From positions 1 to 12,394 of the forward strand of contig DLXG01000058.1 in assembly GCA_003448875.1 (NCBI GenBank): DNA of 12,394 bases. The letters run 5' to 3'. The stretch is from Anaerolineaceae bacterium. GTDB lineage: Bacteria; Chloroflexota; Anaerolineae; Anaerolineales; Anaerolineaceae. The translations under genes were made by a program, and so were the position numbers. The stretch's first letter is position 1. Each line of letters starts with the position of its first letter. Of the stretch, positions 1-7,372 are shown in pieces. A model generated the notes under the pieces. It had not been told where the DNA came from. It saw nothing but the letters and a program-made list of their open reading frames with translations, and did no database searches.

Positions 1-2214
1 GAAGAATTACGACGGGCTTTACTTTCTTTAAGTGAAATCCCTGACCTGCCCAGAGAAGCCACCCTGCGTTTGATTCAGCGTGGGGCGATACGAGAATTAT
101 TGACCAATCCGACCGCTGAAAGTGTTGCCCTTCTGGAAGAAGCCTGTCTCAGTGCACCGCTTTCGCAAATTCGAGATGAAGCCTTTGATGCCCTCGTTCA
201 ATTGAGCCGCCAGAATCACCCACAGGCTGTCTTGAGTTTATACCGGCTGGCAGTTGAAAACGAGCACGCCGCAGCGATTGCGTTTCTAAAAAGCGACCCC
301 CTTCCTTGCCCCAGCGCTGAATTTCAGGCCGTTTTTTCTTTTCTGTATCTAACCGATCTTGACTACACGCAATTCGATAATCAACTCCAACATTTGGCAG
401 CCTACTTTTTTCATCATGCTCATCCATCAACCCGCCTGAAAATTTGCCGTATTACTACATCACCCCTAAAACAACATATCTCTACTCTATTGGATATTCT
501 CCTGTTAGACGAACACGAAAAGACCAGCCGCTTGCTATCCGTTTATCCCCAAACTTCCCCAACGGAAAAAACTGTAATTTTAGAACGATTGACCTCACTG
601 GCTGAAAGTAATCATGTTCCCGCCAGAGATGCCCTTTGCCGCTTGGTCATCCTCTACGATGCCCCCGATGTGCTTGAGATCTGTTTCAAGTACCATTACA
701 CCCCTTCCACGCCTTCCGATAAAGCACTTTATCTCTTTCTTACCAGTCAGTGGGAGGAATATGAATCGTTCGACTTTGCCCATCAATGGTTGTTAGAAGC
801 GTACACCTCAGCCAATCCTTCTCTCAGGCAAAAAATACTGGCTCATGCGCGTCATAACGGTCAGGTTGACTGGTTATCTCAAGTTTCCAGCAGCCGGCCA
901 GCTGTAATCTTATGGGAGTTAAGCCCGGCGGATTGGGAAAAGATTTTCGCTATTGTCCTTGCTAATCCTTCAGATGTGCAGTGGTTACAACTTCTCACTT
1001 ATGCACCCCTGCACTGGTCTGCTCAATTACTTAGCCGGCTTGCCAAGACATCGCATCTTTTGATTGAGGAACCAGAACTGAATGAACTTGCACACCTCTC
1101 TGAGGCATGTACTTCTCGCCCATTGCCAATATTCTCTCAGTCCATATTACACTCTCCCGCAGGCAGTGCTGCCTGCATGGCAATTTCACCTTTTGGCATG
1201 GAAGTTGCCTTAGGCGGTCTGGACTCAACCATCCAGTTTCTTGACTTAACTTCACTCGAATGGCAGAAACCGATCATTAGTCCGGTTTCTCCGACACGAT
1301 ATATTGGATACGATCCACAGGCAGGTTATCTGGTTTGCGCCGGCGGCGATCACCGTCTTCGCATTTTTCGCCGGCATGACCACGCCTTGTTGAAAACTCT
1401 GGAAGGGCACAAAGGACAAATCCGCTCAATCGTTTTTCAGTCGGATGGCAGATTGTTCTACTCCGCCGGCTTTGATGGGATGATTCAATCATGGCATTTC
1501 CCCAGCGGTTTAGCAGCACGCCCCCCGGTTCTAACCAGGAATGAGATTTTGTCTCTATCGCTTTCCCCCGATAACAAGACCCTCATCTTTACCAGCGCTG
1601 ATCGAACCTGTCACATCCTTCCCATACAGGCTCAAAAGCCAGTTCAGTCAATCTCAGAGTTGGACGGTATTCCGCTGGCTGTGGCGTTGAATCGCCGCCA
1701 AAAATTGGCCATAGCCACTCGAAATGCCACAATCCAGCAATTCAGCCTTTCGTCACTCAAGTCTCTCGTCCCCCCTTCGTTCACCACTGAATCCCCCATT
1801 ACTCACTTAGTTTTTCATCCAGATTTGCCACTCCTTTTTGGCATGGGACTTGATGGAAAATTATATGTCTGGCATGAAGATGATTCTGGTCACCTTCTTG
1901 CAATTGAAGCACACCAGCAGGCTGGATGCGGACTTGGGCTGACACCTGACGGCGATAAACTGGTTTCTTGCAGCAGCGATGGGAGAGTTATTGTTTGGGA
2001 CTTACAGTCTTTTCTATTATTCTTCCAGCCTCTTCACAACGATCCCCATCGCTGGCTTGAAAAGATTGATCTCTGGCTAAAGATAGAGAATCAGCCCTCA
2101 ACCAGCCGTTGGATAGAATTTGCACGAGGGCTTCTGCAATGGCGTGCTCGTTACGATATCCAGATAGAAGAAGCAGAAGCGCTCCAAATAGGGGAGTATG
2201 ACATCTTGTTGTAA
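1..2214 (+). CDS. HEAT-like/WD40 beta-propeller protein, 5' end missing
   Basis: The reading frame is open from base 1, so the true start lies before the window. The first in-frame start-like codon is TTG at 70, which has no convincing ribosome site and is probably internal. 737 codons are visible. Roughly nt 1-1100 encode helical, alpha-solenoid (HEAT/ARM-like) sequence rich in Leu, Ala and Glu. Nt ~1147-2010 encode about six or seven WD40 blades; the clearest have GH at codons 469-470, then SDGRLFYSAGFDGMIQSW, and later TPDGDKLVSCSSDGRVIVWD. A helical tail follows, ending with RYDI...IGEYDILL. No catalytic motif is visible. WD40/solenoid chimeras normally act as protein-interaction scaffolds, so a scaffold role is inferred and the partner is unknown. 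The encoding gene or operon start lies to the left of the window. Confidence is high for the fold and low for the role. Confidence 0.85.
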   Translation, partial: EELRRALLSLSEIPDLPREATLRLIQRGAIRELLTNPTAESVALLEEACLSAPLSQIRDEAFDALVQLSRQNHPQAVLSLYRLAVENEHAAAIAFLKSDPLPCPSAEFQAVFSFLYLTDLDYTQFDNQLQHLAAYFFHHAHPSTRLKICRITTSPLKQHISTLLDILLLDEHEKTSRLLSVYPQTSPTEKTVILERLTSLAESNHVPARDALCRLVILYDAPDVLEICFKYHYTPSTPSDKALYLFLTSQWEEYESFDFAHQWLLEAYTSANPSLRQKILAHARHNGQVDWLSQVSSSRPAVILWELSPADWEKIFAIVLANPSDVQWLQLLTYAPLHWSAQLLSRLAKTSHLLIEEPELNELAHLSEACTSRPLPIFSQSILHSPAGSAACMAISPFGMEVALGGLDSTIQFLDLTSLEWQKPIISPVSPTRYIGYDPQAGYLVCAGGDHRLRIFRRHDHALLKTLEGHKGQIRSIVFQSDGRLFYSAGFDGMIQSWHFPSGLAARPPVLTRNEILSLSLSPDNKTLIFTSADRTCHILPIQAQKPVQSISELDGIPLAVALNRRQKLAIATRNATIQQFSLSSLKSLVPPSFTTESPITHLVFHPDLPLLFGMGLDGKLYVWHEDDSGHLLAIEAHQQAGCGLGLTPDGDKLVSCSSDGRVIVWDLQSFLLFFQPLHNDPHRWLEKIDLWLKIENQPSTSRWIEFARGLLQWRARYDIQIEEAEALQIGEYDILL

Positions 2215-2239
2215 AAAAAATTTAATGGGGGAGTATAAT
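2209..2239 (+). promoter_or_regulatory. Putative promoter of the MFS gene
   Basis: A perfect TATAAT lies at 2234-2239, about 39 nt before the GTG start of the transporter. A weak -35-like TTGTAA at 2209-2214 gives a 19-nt spacer and overlaps the stop codon of the WD40 gene. The -10 is convincing and the -35 is not. Confidence 0.5.
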
Positions 2240-2277
2240 CAGACCTTGTTTGAAATGAACTTGTCGGAAGATTCATC

Positions 2278-3552
2278 GTGAACATCAAAAAGTTATTTGC
2301 CAATCCGCCAGATTTAGACCGGGTACAGAACAGAAACTTCACCAATGTTCAAATTGACGCGATTGGTGTTGGGCTGGCTAACGCCGCTGCGCCATTCCTG
2401 CCGGTCTTTCTCACACGTTTGGGGGCAACATCTTACGAAATTGGCCTGCTGACTTCTATGCCCGCCTTAGCCGGATTAATTCTGGCAATCCCCATGGGAC
2501 AATTTTTACAGAATCAAAAAAAGATTATCCCATGGTTCAGCCTTGCCCGGCTGGGTGTGATTATGAGCTATGCCCTGACAGGTGTTTTAGCCTTCCTGCT
2601 GCAGGGTCAACCATTGATTACAGGTATTTTGATTGTTTGGGCGCTGGCAACAATACCCCAAACTTTATTGAATATTTCATTTTCGGTAGTGATGAACGCC
2701 GTAGCCGGCCCCAATCTCCGTTATGAATTAATGACCCGCCGCTGGTCTATACTGGGAGTTACCACTGCGGTAGCAGTTTTTATTATCGGTCAATTTCTGG
2801 ATCGAATATCCTTCCCGACCAACTTTCAGGTCATCTTTATTTTCCTTTCCATTGGCGGGTTAATCAGCTATTACTTCTCCTCGCATATCAGCCTTCCAGA
2901 TTTTCAAAAACCCAACAACTCTGGTAAAAAACCTCTCCGCCAATCGTTAAGGGATTATCTGAATCTCTTGAGTAGCGAGAAACCGTTTCAATCTTTCGTC
3001 ATCAAACGCTTTGTGTTTCTTTCTGGCGCTGCGCTCACGCTTCCACTCTTTCCTCTTTACTTCGTTCGTGAAGTACAGGCCAGCAACAGCTGGATTGCGA
3101 CCATTAATACCGCCCAAACTGCGATTGTGATTGTCGGTTATTTTTTCTGGACTCAGCAATCGCGCCGGCGCGGCTCTCGGAATGTATTACTTTGGACCAC
3201 CCTTGGGGCTGCATTGTATCCAATTCTGGTTGCCACAACTCATAATGTCTTTTTGATTACCTTATTTGCAGGGATCAATGGTATTTTTCAGGCGGGCTTG
3301 AATCTGGTATTCTTTGATGAGCTCATGAAAACCGTGCCGACAGAATACAGCGCCACGTTTGTTTCGATTGCTCAAAGCCTCCAGTACGTTTCTTCCATCC
3401 TTTCCCCCCTGATCGGTACGTTTATCGCAGACCTTGCCGGCATCAGCATCGCCCTGATGGTCGGTGGGGCACTACAATTGATTGGTTTCCTCATGTTCTG
3501 GCGTAACCGCCAGTTAACTTTCATCCCCAGCCAGCCATCCCAGGCTGGTTGA
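2278..3552 (+). CDS. Major facilitator superfamily (MFS) transporter
   Basis: A 424-residue integral membrane protein with about 12 hydrophobic segments in two halves separated by a polar loop (residues ~205-230, rich in Lys/Pro/Ser), the usual MFS length and layout. The first segments include IGVGLANAAAPFLPVFL and the YEIGLLTSMPALAGLILAI region. The TM2-3 loop (PMGQFLQNQKK) is a weak version of the MFS G-x3-D-R-x-G-R-R-K motif. It is expected to move a small solute by proton coupling in the cytoplasmic membrane; the substrate cannot be read from the sequence. The GTG start at 2278 is supported by GGAAG at 2266-2270, 7 nt upstream. It stands alone behind its own -10 box and converges on the phosphatase gene with only 15 nt between them. 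Confidence 0.85.
   Translation: MNIKKLFANPPDLDRVQNRNFTNVQIDAIGVGLANAAAPFLPVFLTRLGATSYEIGLLTSMPALAGLILAIPMGQFLQNQKKIIPWFSLARLGVIMSYALTGVLAFLLQGQPLITGILIVWALATIPQTLLNISFSVVMNAVAGPNLRYELMTRRWSILGVTTAVAVFIIGQFLDRISFPTNFQVIFIFLSIGGLISYYFSSHISLPDFQKPNNSGKKPLRQSLRDYLNLLSSEKPFQSFVIKRFVFLSGAALTLPLFPLYFVREVQASNSWIATINTAQTAIVIVGYFFWTQQSRRRGSRNVLLWTTLGAALYPILVATTHNVFLITLFAGINGIFQAGLNLVFFDELMKTVPTEYSATFVSIAQSLQYVSSILSPLIGTFIADLAGISIALMVGGALQLIGFLMFWRNRQLTFIPSQPSQAG
3531..3548. other. Small hairpin at the end of the MFS gene
   Basis: CCAGCC (3531-3536) pairs with GGCTGG (3543-3548) around a 6-nt loop, inside the last codons of the transporter and just before the convergent phosphatase gene. No T-run follows on either strand, so it is at best a weak bidirectional stop. 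It may simply be coding sequence. Confidence 0.25.
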
Positions 3553-3567
3553 ACCGGGTTAGACAAA

Positions 3568-4275
3568 CTAACTGATCAAATTCACTGGTAAATGATCAAG
3601 CCGATTGGTGAAAAGGATGTAAATCTGATCGTTTTCCACCTCAATTGCAGTCACACCGGTATTGTTCATCACAAACCAGCCATAATATGGTGCACTAATT
3701 CGTAGTAGCTTGGTCATAAAATAATTAAAAAAAGCACCATGACTCACCAGTACGACCACATGATCGGTATAAAAGTGTTGATCCATCAGCCACTTGACCA
3801 AACGTTGCGCTCGGGTGTGAGCCTGCTCATCCGACTCGTACGGCTCGTTATACCACCCCTCTTCATCAACCTTTTGAACAAACTGTAAACCTGGATAGGT
3901 TAATTTCAGCTCGCTCGGTTTCTTGCCCGGCAGACCGACGTTCAACTCCGTTTCGGGGTCTCTGAGATACACACCACCGACTTCATGCAAATCCCGTAAC
4001 CCCAAAAGGGGTAATCCATATTTCTCTGCGAGGGGCTGGGCGGTTTGCAGCGAACGCCACATTAAGCTACTATACAGGAAGATTTTCCCTAATTGGGGAA
4101 TCTGGTTATCACCCGGCAAAGTCAGGTATTTCATAAAATTTTCGCACAAGGCTTGCGCCTGCTGGATACCCAATTCAGTCAATGTTGGATCACTGGAACG
4201 CCCATCGCTGCTGCCAGTTTGATCCCATAATAGATTGTTTGTAGATTGTGCATGTCGGATGAAAAGGATACGCAT
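3568..4275 (-). CDS. Histidine phosphatase family protein (phosphoglycerate mutase-like)
   Basis: A 235-residue cytoplasmic protein of the histidine phosphatase superfamily. The RHG-type motif is RHAQS (R7, H8 the phospho-acceptor); the second Arg is in SSLMWRSLQTA (R74), the acid is E98 in DLHEVGGVY, and the second catalytic His is H179 in VLVSHGAFF. TLTELGIQQAQ (31-41) is the usual L-T-x-x-G-x-x-Q-A segment. The complete catalytic set predicts an active phosphatase or mutase on a small phosphorylated metabolite; the exact substrate (phosphoglycerate, alpha-ribazole phosphate, sugar phosphate) is not determinable. An insert at about 102-145 follows the acid motif. The ATG at 4275 is preceded on the minus strand by AAGGAAA (plus 4284-4290). 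The gene is divergent from the radical SAM cluster. Confidence 0.88.
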   Translation of the reverse strand: MRILFIRHAQSTNNLLWDQTGSSDGRSSDPTLTELGIQQAQALCENFMKYLTLPGDNQIPQLGKIFLYSSLMWRSLQTAQPLAEKYGLPLLGLRDLHEVGGVYLRDPETELNVGLPGKKPSELKLTYPGLQFVQKVDEEGWYNEPYESDEQAHTRAQRLVKWLMDQHFYTDHVVVLVSHGAFFNYFMTKLLRISAPYYGWFVMNNTGVTAIEVENDQIYILFTNRLDHLPVNLIS

Positions 4276-4298
4276 AGAACCGCTTTCCTTCTAGAATT

Positions 4299-4328
4299 GC
4301 TGCTGCAGGCAGCTGGTTGGTTTATAAT
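4299..4328. promoter_or_regulatory. Divergent promoter region with a short inverted repeat
   Basis: The region between the divergent genes carries TATAAT on the plus strand (4323-4328, toward the radical SAM gene) and TATAAA on the minus strand (plus 4321-4326, toward the phosphatase), so the two -10 candidates overlap. A GCTGC/GCAGC inverted repeat (4299-4303 and 4309-4313, 5-nt loop) sits beside them and could be an operator. A weak TTGCTG at 4297-4302 lies 20 nt before the plus -10. A second plus -10-like TATTAT is at 4356-4361. All of this is motif reading only. Confidence 0.4.
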
Positions 4329-4382
4329 TTACAGAAACTTTTAAAATATCCGCCTTATTATACCGTTCAAAAATCCTTAATC

Positions 4383-5591
4383 ATGGTTCATCAAGGATAT
4401 TGGAGAAACCAATCTTTAACGATTAGTGTCAAGCCAAATTGCCTGACGATTAGTCTAGGAAGTCAACAGGTATTTAGTTTTGATCTGGCGGGTCGTTTGT
4501 GGACTGCCTTAGTGAATGAAGTTTCTTACCGGCGCGGATTGGACGGCAAGGTAGTGGCAAAATGGCAAACTGCTGATAAATCCCGGCATCGCCGCTGGCT
4601 TTCATCAGAAGAGGCAGATAATCTGATTCAACGCGCTCACACAATTTTGAATCATCTTTTGCAGGATTTGAATTCTGCCCAAATTACGCTCAATCCCCCG
4701 CTGGACGCTAAGGGCTGGCAAGATCTCCAAACGGCGGCGTCATTTGACATTTCAACGGCTCACGCAGATGCCTTAAAATATCGTCAGGTTTATAAACCGG
4801 TGGGCATCCTTCCTCCCGATCAATATATTTCTGTTGTCTTACAAGCAACCGAAGGATGTTCTTTCAATACCTGCACATTTTGTGATTTTTACCGTGGCCG
4901 TCCCTTTCGCATCAAGCGGGAAGATGAATTTCGGGAACACGTTCGGGCTGTCAAAACCTACCTGAGTGAAGGACTCAGCCTGCGGCGCACGATATTCCTT
5001 GGAGACGCCAATGCTCTGGTCGTCCCAATGCCGCGCCTCGTTCGGCTATTTGAGGTAGTTCACGAAGAATTGGATGTTGAAAAACTCGGTGGTATATTTG
5101 CATTTCTGGATGGTTTTAGCGGAGAGCGCAAAACTGCTGAGGATTTCGCTCTGCTTGCCAGATTGGGCTTGAAAAGGGTTTACATCGGCATGGAGTCCGG
5201 ACACGAACCACTGCTCAGATTTTTACGCAAACCCGGCACCCCTGAGGATGTGCTCCAAGCGGTTCGGAATATTAAAGCCGGTGGTGTGGCAGTCGGCATT
5301 ATCGTTCTGCTTGGTGCGGGTGGCAAAAAGTATGCTGAGGCTCACGTTCGAGAAACGATTCAACTCATCAACGCCATGCCGCTAGACTTAGAAGACCTGA
5401 TTTATTTCTCTGAACTGATCGAAAATGAAAACCTGCCTTATGTCCAGAGTGCCTATCAAAGCTCACTTGAACCACTGAGCGCAGAAGAACGTATCCGGCA
5501 AGGCGAACAAATTGAAAACGCCTTACTCTTCCACCCCGAAAGAGGCACACCCCACATCAGCCGTTATGATATCCGCGAATTCATCTATTGA
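4383..5591 (+). CDS. Radical SAM protein with CX4CX2C cluster motif
   Basis: From ATG 4383 the product is 402 residues. An N-terminal domain of about 140 residues of unknown function (contains YRRGLDGKVVAKW) precedes the radical SAM core, which begins with IS-V-V-L-Q-A-T-E-G followed by Cys159, Cys164 and Cys167, spaced CX4CX2C rather than the common CX3CX2C. Later core elements include IFLGDANALV, GLKRVYIGMESG (SAM-binding GE-like motif) and GVAVGIIVLLGAGG. It should bind a 4Fe-4S cluster and generate a 5'-deoxyadenosyl radical; the substrate is unknown. No B12 or SPASM domain is seen. An in-frame TTG at 4317 would add 22 residues but lies upstream of the TATAAT at 4323, so ATG 4383 is preferred, although no Shine-Dalgarno precedes it. 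It is the first gene of a tight four-gene cluster and overlaps the next gene by 26 nt. Confidence 0.85.
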   Translation: MVHQGYWRNQSLTISVKPNCLTISLGSQQVFSFDLAGRLWTALVNEVSYRRGLDGKVVAKWQTADKSRHRRWLSSEEADNLIQRAHTILNHLLQDLNSAQITLNPPLDAKGWQDLQTAASFDISTAHADALKYRQVYKPVGILPPDQYISVVLQATEGCSFNTCTFCDFYRGRPFRIKREDEFREHVRAVKTYLSEGLSLRRTIFLGDANALVVPMPRLVRLFEVVHEELDVEKLGGIFAFLDGFSGERKTAEDFALLARLGLKRVYIGMESGHEPLLRFLRKPGTPEDVLQAVRNIKAGGVAVGIIVLLGAGGKKYAEAHVRETIQLINAMPLDLEDLIYFSELIENENLPYVQSAYQSSLEPLSAEERIRQGEQIENALLFHPERGTPHISRYDIREFIY

Positions 5592-6333
5592 ATCCACTTA
5601 CCGCGGAGAGATAACCCTTATCTTTCATGGCGGTTTAACCCATTTTTTTAAATCGAAGGATGATCCATTAGAGACTCACTTCCAATTACGTGAGAAAACC
5701 TCACTAAAACACATTGTGGAAGCCTTGGGTGTTCCTCATCCAGAGATTGGAAATATCACAGTCAATCAAACCATCATCAATTTAACCTATCATCCATTGC
5801 CGGGGGACATCATCCACATTTACCCATGGCAAAATGAAAAATCCGGCGAGGAAGCACATCCCCCAAAATTCATCCTGGACAATCATTTAGGTAAATTAAC
5901 GGTTTATCTACGCTTACTGGGCATTGATGCCTGCTATAATCACAACTTTGAAGATGCCGACATTGCTCGTATTGCTGCCGAGCAAAACCGGATTGTCCTG
6001 ACTCGCGACCGTGGTTTGCTCAAAAGAAAAGTGGTTCAATGTGGTTATTGCGTTCGCGGCGATGACCCCATCACTCAACTGACTGAGGTCGTCCAGCAAT
6101 TCAGCCTTTCGCCATATCTGAAACCTTTTAGCCGCTGTCCGCGCTGCAATGGACTTTTAGAAAAGGTGGATAAACAGACGATTCTTGACCAGCTGCTGCC
6201 CTTAACTCGTTTATACTACAATGACTTCAGCCGCTGTTCGCAGTGCAATCAGATATATTGGAAAGGATCGCACTACGACCGCATCAAACCCATTATCCAA
6301 CGCTTTGCCGTTATCAACGACGAGGAAACATGA
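5566..6333 (+). CDS. Mut7-C nuclease-domain protein with N-terminal ThiS/MoaD-like beta-grasp domain
   Basis: A 255-residue two-domain protein. Residues ~13-90 form a ubiquitin-like beta-grasp domain (GEITLIFHGGL... LKHIVEALGVPHPEIGNITVN... PGDIIHIYP), matching the Ub-Mut7C family. Residues ~100-245 are a Mut7-C domain: KFILDNHLGKLTVYLRLLGID, IARIAAEQNRIVLTRDRGLL, then two zinc-binding CXXC pairs (C191/C194 and C224/C227). Mut7-C is related to PIN nucleases; D105, the D130/D132 region and D148 are the likely metal-binding acids, so RNA cleavage is predicted from family knowledge. The beta-grasp domain lacks the C-terminal Gly-Gly of ThiS/MoaD and is followed directly by the nuclease, so sulfur-carrier activity is unlikely. 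ATG 5566 overlaps the radical SAM gene by 26 nt with no strong Shine-Dalgarno, suggesting translational coupling. The stop overlaps the next start. Confidence 0.88.
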   Translation: MISANSSIESTYRGEITLIFHGGLTHFFKSKDDPLETHFQLREKTSLKHIVEALGVPHPEIGNITVNQTIINLTYHPLPGDIIHIYPWQNEKSGEEAHPPKFILDNHLGKLTVYLRLLGIDACYNHNFEDADIARIAAEQNRIVLTRDRGLLKRKVVQCGYCVRGDDPITQLTEVVQQFSLSPYLKPFSRCPRCNGLLEKVDKQTILDQLLPLTRLYYNDFSRCSQCNQIYWKGSHYDRIKPIIQRFAVINDEET

Positions 6334-7349
6334 ACTTCACCTTCCCACTTGGAAAGCTTCCCCATGAATATTTACAACAATTGATAAACACGCTTCCTGC
6401 CCCATCAGAAAGGGTGATTTTGGGACCCGGAATCGGTCTGGATTGTGCCGTGGTCGAATTTGATGAGCGCTGTTTGGTATTTAAAAGCGAACCCATTACC
6501 TTCGCGACCCAACAAATTGGCTGGTATGCCGTGCAGATTGCCGCAAATGATATTGCCACCACTGGCGCAAAACCGCAATGGATGCTGCTCACCATGCTGC
6601 TGCCCGAAAACAAAACCACCCCTTTGCTGGTTAATGAAATCACTCAGCAGGTCACCCAGACCTGCCAGCAACTTGGCATTACCCCAATCGGCGGTCACAC
6701 CGAAATTACGGCGGGATTAGACCGCCCCATTCTGGTCACCACATTAATCGCCGAAATCAGCCGCGAAAACCTCATCACACCGCTTGGTGCTAAACCCGGT
6801 GATGTGATTATCTTGTCAAAAGGCATACCGATTGAAGCCACCGCGCTGCTTGCCAATGAGTTTCCGGAGCGGTTTGAAGGTTTCTTAAGCGAACCTGAAC
6901 TTTCTGAAGCCCAACATTTTCTCAAAGAGCCCGGTATTTCGGTCAGCCGTGATGCAGAAATTGCCATAAAGGCTGGCGAAGTCCATGCCATGCACGACCC
7001 AACCGAAGGCGGCTTGGCAACTGCGCTATGGGAACTGGCTTACGCCAGCCGTAATACCTTAATTGTGGACCTCGATCAGATTTTTATCCCCCCTCTTTCA
7101 CGCAAAGTGTGTGAGATTTTCGGTTTGAATCCGCTAGGCACGATTGCCTCAGGTGCGCTTGTGATTATCGCCTCGCCAGAATCCGGCCCGGCCATTGTCA
7201 AAGCCCTGCGGGAAAATGGAATTTATGCCAGCATCATCGGTCAGGTGGAGTCAGGTCAACCAGAAGTTTATCAAATCACACCCACCGGCAAGCGGTTGCT
7301 GGAAAAGTTCACTCGCGATGAGATTGCCCGTGTTTATGAAGCAGCCTGA
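6330..7349 (+). CDS. AIR synthase-related (PurM/HypE-fold) protein
   Basis: A 339-residue protein of the PurM/ThiL/SelD/HypE ATPase superfamily. The N-terminal ATP-binding half contains GPGIGLDCAVVEF (32-44), the AANDIATTGAKPQWML segment (71-86) and GGHTEI (121-126); the C-terminal half contains GDVIILSKG (157-165) and HDPTEGGLATALWELA (222-237), the closest match being HypE. Unlike HypE, the chain ends EIARVYEAA and lacks the conserved C-terminal cysteine tail that is carbamoylated and dehydrated to thiocyanate. No other hydrogenase-maturation gene is near, so HypE is not assigned. Members of this fold activate an oxygen or acid group with ATP; the substrate here is unknown. The ATG at 6330 overlaps the preceding stop (ATGA), with GAGGA at 6322-6326. 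An in-frame upstream extension from 6243 would lie within the previous gene and was rejected. Confidence 0.87.
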   Translation: MNFTFPLGKLPHEYLQQLINTLPAPSERVILGPGIGLDCAVVEFDERCLVFKSEPITFATQQIGWYAVQIAANDIATTGAKPQWMLLTMLLPENKTTPLLVNEITQQVTQTCQQLGITPIGGHTEITAGLDRPILVTTLIAEISRENLITPLGAKPGDVIILSKGIPIEATALLANEFPERFEGFLSEPELSEAQHFLKEPGISVSRDAEIAIKAGEVHAMHDPTEGGLATALWELAYASRNTLIVDLDQIFIPPLSRKVCEIFGLNPLGTIASGALVIIASPESGPAIVKALRENGIYASIIGQVESGQPEVYQITPTGKRLLEKFTRDEIARVYEAA

Positions 7350-7372
7350 CCAATTGGGGAGTTGAACAGACT

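Noticed and set aside
70..72. TTG as the start of the WD40 gene
   Set aside because: The same frame is open to base 1 with similar helical coding sequence, and there is no ribosome site before TTG; the gene begins outside the window.
2191..2244. Imperfect direct repeat around GGGGAGTAT (2191 and 2228 region)
   Set aside because: Only about 10 matching bases, one copy inside coding sequence and the other around the -10 box; too short to claim a repeat family.
6243..6329. N-terminal extension of the AIR-synthase-like gene
   Set aside because: It lies in another frame of the Mut7-C gene, is unlike the family N-terminus, and ATG 6330 has a ribosome site and the ATGA junction.
6314..6991. Several antisense and alternate-frame open frames over the AIR-synthase-like gene
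   Set aside because: Shadows of a clearly coding frame; low-complexity translations with no domain pattern or ribosome sites.
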